Shown here: positions 58,521 through 64,000 of the stretch, one piece after another
Numbering within the stretch: position 1 is the first letter of the stretch
How the letters are laid out: each line of letters begins with the position of its first letter
Assembly: GCA_028829895.1 (NCBI GenBank)
Contig: CM054178.1
Coordinates: 65,750,335 to 65,814,334 of the forward strand
Direction of reading: 5' to 3'
Length of the DNA: 64,000 nucleotides
Source: Sinotaia quadrata
Taxonomy: Eukaryota > Mollusca > Gastropoda > Architaenioglossa > Viviparidae
Notes under the pieces: model-generated
Told to the model about the DNA's origin: nothing
The model's database searches: none
What the model saw: only the letters and a program-made list of their open reading frames with translations
Program-made: the position numbers and the translations under genes

Positions 58521-59174
58521 ATCCCACTGGCAAATCTTGGCTTGATTAACGTTTTGCTTAATTTACTCTTTACGCGTCTTACCACCTGTCTCGTCTCAAG
58601 GAAAATCCACGCCTCTTATAAACTTGTAAATACCACCTGTACTGTAATAAGAAAAGACTCGATTTTCTTTTCTTTTCCCCCAGTATGAAAAAAATAACCA
58701 AGGAACAAACGAAAGAAAGGAAAATAAATGGAACACATTTGCAAGTATACAAATTTAAAACTAAACAAAGAAACTTTACTGAGAAATTTATTTTGAAAAT
58801 ACCAAGACAGACACACACTTTACTATACCACTCTACCCACTCCCAATTAAAAGTTTAAAATTATTCTTAGCTGATTTGATTTGTAAGTGTCTAGATTTTG
58901 TCTGGAGTTGACTGTATCTCAGTCAGGAGAAAAAATGAAGGTAATTTTTTTTGTTCTGGAAAGGTTAGGTGAACATTTCAAGCACAAGTGCCGTCATTTA
59001 TTACTGTCTATCTGTCTTGTTTGAAATAACTTTTTTCATTCGCCAACAAGTTAGTTTGTAATTATTTAAAAATTCTAATTAATTAAACACACTAAGTTTA
59101 TGTATGTTTTGTATGAAAATGATTTTTCTCTTTCCTTGGAAATATTTAATAAAATGTTGATTCATTTGTCGATT
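58521..59174. other. No gene recognised
   Basis: A-rich on the plus strand near 58670-58790. Minus-strand ORFs at 58579-58818 have no known domain. Confidence 0.45.
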
Positions 59175-59202
59175 TCTTTCTTTCTTTCTTTCTTTCTTTC
59201 CT

Positions 59203-59262
<60 letters not shown>

Positions 59263-59410
59263 TCCCTTTTCTTTCTTTCTTTTGTTTGTTTATTTCCCTT
59301 TACTTTTCTTTTTTTCTTTCGTTTTTTGTTTGTTTGTTTCTTTTCCTTTGCTTCCTTCCTTCCTTCCTTCTTTCTTTCCTTCTTTCCTTCTTTTCTTTCG
59401 TCTCATCTTT
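59175..59410. repeat. (TTTC)n microsatellite and pyrimidine-rich tail
   Basis: About 24 TTTC units to 59265 with one TTCC interruption, then degenerate TTTCTTTTGTTTG and (TTCC)n to 59410. The 175-codon ORF (59100-59627) is F/L/S-rich repeat translation. Confidence 0.97.
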
Positions 59411-59876
59411 TTATCTGTCACTCTTTATTCCCTCTCCCATTTCTTCTCCGAAACTTGTTTTCTCTTTCTCTGATTCTGCTATTTTTGTTAGAGCTAGGCC
59501 CTCACGCAATACACGACGTTATAAAGTTCTCTTACATTTTTATAATAAATGTGTGCATAGGATAGTTTCGAAAGCTGATTTACTTTTTATTGTATCGGTG
59601 AGTGGGCTGGGGTGGAAGTGTGGTTAAGACTAATTACGTCTTAAGAGCATAGAATGCGTATTGATTTTCTCCCTTTGTCTTTCAAATCTGTCGAAGTGTT
59701 GCTTTCGGTTACAACTGACTGTTACTAGGGGGACAATAGACTTTGTGGCCTGGTGCAACCAAAGACATCAACAGTAACTGTATTTGCTTTGTCTTTAGTC
59801 CCTCAATTAGACATTAACAAATCTAATAATAAATGAATTACAAGCATTCATGCATTTTGTCTTGTAAAGCATCTAT
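59411..59876. other. No gene recognised
   Basis: The tail of the ORF over the TTTC array extends to 59627 but shows no domain. Confidence 0.45.
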
Positions 59877-60133
<257 letters not shown>

Positions 60134-61856
60134 CATTTTTTCAAAGTGAAGCTTATCTTTTAATTCGAAAAGCTGTTAAAAGAACACCAAAAAAACAAAA
60201 AACCAAAACAAAACTAAACAAAACAAAATAGAACTCAAAACAATAGCAGCAAAAATTCCATCAGATTGTCCATAATACTTTCGTTTATTTTAAAATGGAG
60301 GCTGCTGTTAAATGATATTTACCCAGAAAGTAAACTGTTTAGGAATTCCTAAAATCTACCTCATCAATGTGTATTCTGTGTTCATCTCAACTCTACCCTT
60401 GCAAAGGGAAAGAATCCCTTTTTCCTGTAAGATTTTGGACCATTAAATCGCCTTATTATACGCGATGAAAATTTCTCCTGAAAAATCTCGATAAACACGA
60501 GGGTGGGTGGTAGTCAGAAGAATGAAAAACCAGTTATCTGTCCCGGTTTATAGAAATTTCGCACTATATATTAATTGACTGTGTTTCCTGAGTGAAGTTA
60601 TCTATTATTTTAGATAACCCCAATTTTCTTTCGAATTGAGTCCTGCTGAACATTTAACTTGGGCTACAAAAGTGAAATTATTTTGTAAATGCCTACTTCG
60701 AAGAGTATTAGAAATCAATGTAGTCCAGTTTGCCGATCAATGGTTTTAATTTCGTTTAGTCTAGTGTGGAGAATTGAGATCTTTTTTTATATGTTGTTTG
60801 ACTCGTTAATTGTTAATTAGTTTGCCTAAATACCTGGCCTCACTTCATATGTTGTTTTACTGTGAACGGATGAACAGTTCTGATCTTACTTGAACTGAAG
60901 AATGGGTCACGACACATCATGTTAAATTGGTTGGTCGAAATTTGAAGTAAGATCTACATGAACATCCTTATTTATGGTACGAGGTTTTGCTAATTATTAT
61001 ATTACTTGATGTAATAATTTAGATAAAATTGTATACTTGCACTGAGGCACTAACATTTTATAAAAGAGTTTATACCTTATTTAATGAGGAACATTTTCAA
61101 TCCAGTTGGTCCCCCTAGGACACCAAGGAGCACTTACTCATTTACTGAAATATTTTAATTTGTGAAGTTTGGTAGATGATATAGAAGGAAAATGCAGGAA
61201 GAGTACCAGAACCTTCATAATTATAAACTAGGAAAAATGAAAGATCAGGTAATGTACCAAAGACTTGATTTACATATTTCCAATTTATACCCTTTTATGC
61301 TGTACATTCCTGAGAGAAGTTACCAAATATTTATGAGCTTTTCTGGAACAATAATGCAGCAACAACTAAGCCCAAAATAAAAAAGTAAAGAGTAATGAAA
61401 AGCCCAAAACAACTAACCAAACAGCAATCCAAGCCAACCAACCATCCAGAAACATAATAATAAAAACAGAAAGAAGGCAAGGTAATCACTGAACAAGAAC
61501 GAAAGAAATCTCTCGAACAAGCCTAAACAGCACCTTCTCCACCATAAAAATGATTGGTCTATTTTTTAAATCACGGGTGGATGTTCTCAGTTGAGAAGGA
61601 GTCAGAGATAACTACTATAGAATGATAACTTAGAGCGTGAAAGTTAAAGACTTCTGGAGTACTAATATATATGATACACACTGGTGTGTCGTTAGTTAAC
61701 GACAAAGAGTGCAGTGAAAACGCAGACATAAACAATGAAGGGGAGATAAAATGACAACAAATGGGAGATAAAGCGCCAACACAGGAAGAAAACTGTAAAC
61801 ACTGTCAGAAACATAGTGACAAATGTTTCTGAACGATTTGTCAAGACCATAGACAG
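60134..61856. other. No gene recognised
   Basis: 1.7 kb of AT-rich single-copy sequence with an A-rich start (AAAACAAAA) and GGGAGATAA at 61741-61749 and 61763-61771. The ORF at 61192-61380 shows no domain. Confidence 0.5.
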
Positions 61857-62270
61857 CAAAGACAAGTACGGTGATAGCAAGGTCAAGAACGGTGATAGCA
61901 AGGACAAGAACGGTGATAGCAAAGAACAGCGACAGTAAAGACAAGAACGCTGATAGCAAAGACAAGAACGCTGATAGCAAAGACAAGAACAGTGACAGCA
62001 AAGACAAGAACTGTGACAACAAAGACAAGAACAGTGACTGCAATGGCAAGAAGAGTGACAGCAAAGACAAGAACAGTGACTGCAATGACAAGAACAGTGA
62101 CAGCAAAGACAAGAACAGTGACAGCAAAGACAAGAACAGTGACAGCAAAAGACAAGAACAGTGACAGCAAAGACAAGAACAGTGACAGCAAAGACAAGAA
62201 CAGTAGCAGCAAAGACAAGAACAGTGGCAGTAAAGACAAGAACAGTGACAGCAAAGACAAGAACAACCAG
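61857..62270. repeat. 21-bp minisatellite, about 19 copies
   Basis: AAGACAAGAACAGTGACAGC recurs at 21-bp steps with small changes (GGTGATAGC, TGCAATG) and one extra A near 62149. 21 bp is seven codons. Plus-strand frames cycle SKDKNSD, and the minus-strand frame stays open for 279 codons (61696-62535) as a leucine/cysteine-rich cycle. Its flanking parts are also low complexity, so I reject it as a membrane protein gene. Confidence 0.96.
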
Positions 62271-62834
62271 AATAAGCTGATAAGGTCATTGAGAAGAAAG
62301 GTAGAAAGGGCAAGAAGAATAAATTGTTAAGGACGTTGAGAATAAAAATGGCTACTGCAGAAAGAATACGTTTTAAAAGGCCAATGAAGACAAATATGAC
62401 AAAATAACAGCAAGTTGCCAAAGACAATGTGAATAAAGTTGACAATAATAAGTCGTTAAGGAGGATAAGAACAAAAAAAAAGCAAAAGCAATATGATGTC
62501 AAAGAAAATGACAGGATAAGTAACAAATACAGCAATATATTTTTATCACAAGGGTAATGAGTATAAAGCTGGCAGATCCAGAAAGAATATATTATAAAAA
62601 AAAACAGTCATCGTTAAGTTGCAAAATCAACAAAACCAACAATAGATTTCCAAGAACAATGATAAACGAATTTGCGAAAACAAGAATAAATTGTCAAGGA
62701 CAAGAATAAAGATTGCAAGTGTAACAAGAACAAGTCCAATACAATAACAGATCTATGAAGAACACAAAACAAGTCTGGTCACAAATACTGAAAACAGAAC
62801 TATAATTAACACTAAGACCAAACTACCCAGAATA
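62271..62834. other. Purine-rich degenerate sequence
   Basis: Rich in AAGAACAA, AAGGACAAG and AATAAA words that resemble the neighbouring 21- and 27-bp arrays; probably decayed copies. No gene seen. Confidence 0.5.
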
Positions 62835-63000
62835 TTAAAAAATAAAATCATTAAAGAACTCTGAGAACAAAATTATTAAAGAACACTTAAGAACAAAATT
62901 ATTAAAGAACACTGTGGAACAAAATTATTAAAGAACTCTGAGAACAAAATTATTAAAGAACACTTAAGAACAAAATTATTAAAGAACATTTAGAACAAAA
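62835..63000. repeat. 27-bp repeat, about 6 copies
   Basis: GAACAAAATTATTAAAGAAC followed by ACTTAA, ACTGTG or TCTGA. The linker varies while the core is constant. Confidence 0.92.
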
Positions 63001-63039
63001 CCCGCAAGAAGATTGGAAACAGTCAAGCACAATTAATAA

Positions 63040-63345
63040 ACCTTTCAAGAGTAATATAACAAACCTGATAAAATCAATGAGAACAGAGCTGAGAAGAACT
63101 TCAAGAATGGAAGTGATAAGAGCAACGAGAAATGAAATAAAAAAGACAACGAGAGGTAAAATCAAAAGACAATGAGACGTGAAATGAAAAGGACAACGAG
63201 AAGTGACATGAAAAAGATAATGAGAAGAGAATTGTTAAGAACTATGATAATTGAAATGAAAAATACAATGAGAAGTGAAGTTTCAAGGACAACTAGAAGT
63301 GAAATGAAATGGACAATGAGAAGTGTCAAGGACAGCGAAAAGCGG
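63040..63345. repeat. Degenerate 25-33 bp purine-rich repeat
   Basis: GAGAAGTGAAATGAAAAGGA, CAA(C/T)GAGAAGTGA recurs about ten times with indels. The small opposite-strand ORFs at 62953-63425 are by-products. Confidence 0.82.
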
Positions 63346-63624
63346 CAAAACCAATGAGCTGACAAAAACAAGACAGAGGTTAAGAATGTCAGCAGACATG
63401 TCATAGGACCAAAAACAATTGGCAAATAAGGAGAATGTTGGCTTTATGAGGAAAAAAAAGCTATTTCAGGATGTTATGCTGTACATTAATTTTATGTTTT
63501 TCATAGGTTGTGGTTATAAATCCTAGGTAACAGATTATTGTCGCATTTACCTGAGGTGTGACAAGATTTGAAAATGTAAAATATAGATAAAGGGTGATCC
63601 TTTAATCCGCATACATATTTATGT
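63346..63624. other. No gene recognised
   Basis: Short single-copy stretch between the purine-rich repeats and the CA tract. Confidence 0.45.
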
Positions 63625-63775
63625 TCTCAAACAAACACACACACATAAACAAGCGCTTTCACACACATATACTTACCTATTCTCACATCTCGCGCGCGCA
63701 CGCACACACACACACACATCCGAACACACACATACATCTATATACACTCATCCGAACACGCATACCTATTCACGC
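63625..63775. repeat. CA-rich interrupted simple repeat
   Basis: CACACACATAAACA, CGCGCGCGCACGCACACACA and CATACATCTATATACA blocks. The ORF at 63621-63866 is an H/T-rich artefact. From 63776 to the end nothing is recognised. Confidence 0.95.
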
Positions 63776-64000
63776 TCGGTTTGATTATGCTAGAAAGCAG
63801 GGCAAGATTACACTATTACAGACTCCCTCTCTTCTCCCCTCCCAAGATTCTAGCCCTAGGCAATAGTTGTAGATAGCGGTAAAGGCAATGAGGTGTACTT
63901 AAGAATTAAGCTCTCTCTTGACATAAGCAAAACAAGAACACCGTATATATATTAAATGCAGATTCTAGCATCCGGTAGCTTTTGATTCGGGCCGCGCCTA

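Noticed and set aside
61696..62535. 279-codon minus-strand ORF, the longest in the window
   Set aside because: Its middle is the 21-bp array, the flanks are low complexity, and competing frames on both strands are open. No domain or start context.

Overview
This window looks like non-coding DNA from an animal nuclear genome, either intergenic or inside a very long intron. It is AT-rich and has no prokaryotic operon structure, no long conserved reading frame, no rRNA, no complete tRNA and no CRISPR array. It is dominated by tandem repeats and also carries decayed pieces of a LINE, a THAP-type zinc finger, a possible hAT-like MITE and SINE-like fragments. A mollusc or other lophotrochozoan is my best guess. 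It rests on the dense minisatellites, the LINE type and a recurrent GGGAGATAA motif that I associate with molluscs from memory, so it is weak.

Layout. 0-9 kb: TATC microsatellites and short minisatellites, one copy of a dispersed repeat (A) and a 1 kb decayed 45-bp array. 9-23 kb: about fifteen unrelated minisatellites (27 to 103 bp units), GA/GT simple repeats and a candidate 138-bp MITE near 20.6 kb. 23.2-27.4 kb: the longest stretch without arrays, with CpG-containing single-copy blocks. 27-36 kb: more arrays, including a 32-36 bp family in three separated blocks and the second copies of repeats A and B. 36.4-38.1 kb: the one clearly recognisable protein-derived feature, the C-terminal part of a non-LTR retrotransposon on the minus strand. 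It is broken by frameshifts and by a 44-bp tandem expansion of its own reverse-transcriptase coding sequence. 38-43 kb: microsatellites and a CAA-rich array. 43.0-43.4 kb: a CpG-bearing, promoter-like stretch followed by a degraded THAP domain. 45.5-45.7 kb: a possible minus-strand exon with a good splice donor. 46-52 kb: arrays again. 53 kb: a CpG-rich block that may be a promoter. 54.9-58.5 kb: a near-perfect 67-bp array and a long decayed array. 59-64 kb: TTTC and TATC microsatellites, then a 21-bp array and purine-rich degenerate repeats.

Nearly all of the longer open reading frames are products of tandem repeats whose unit length is a multiple of three or whose unit lacks stop codons; I do not call them genes. 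No intact gene is annotated. The most useful leads are the LINE with its internal expansion, the THAP remnant and its upstream region, the over-representation of TGACGTCA, the homogeneous 67-bp and 44-bp arrays with internal palindromes, and two dispersed repeat families recognised only by comparing distant parts of the window.
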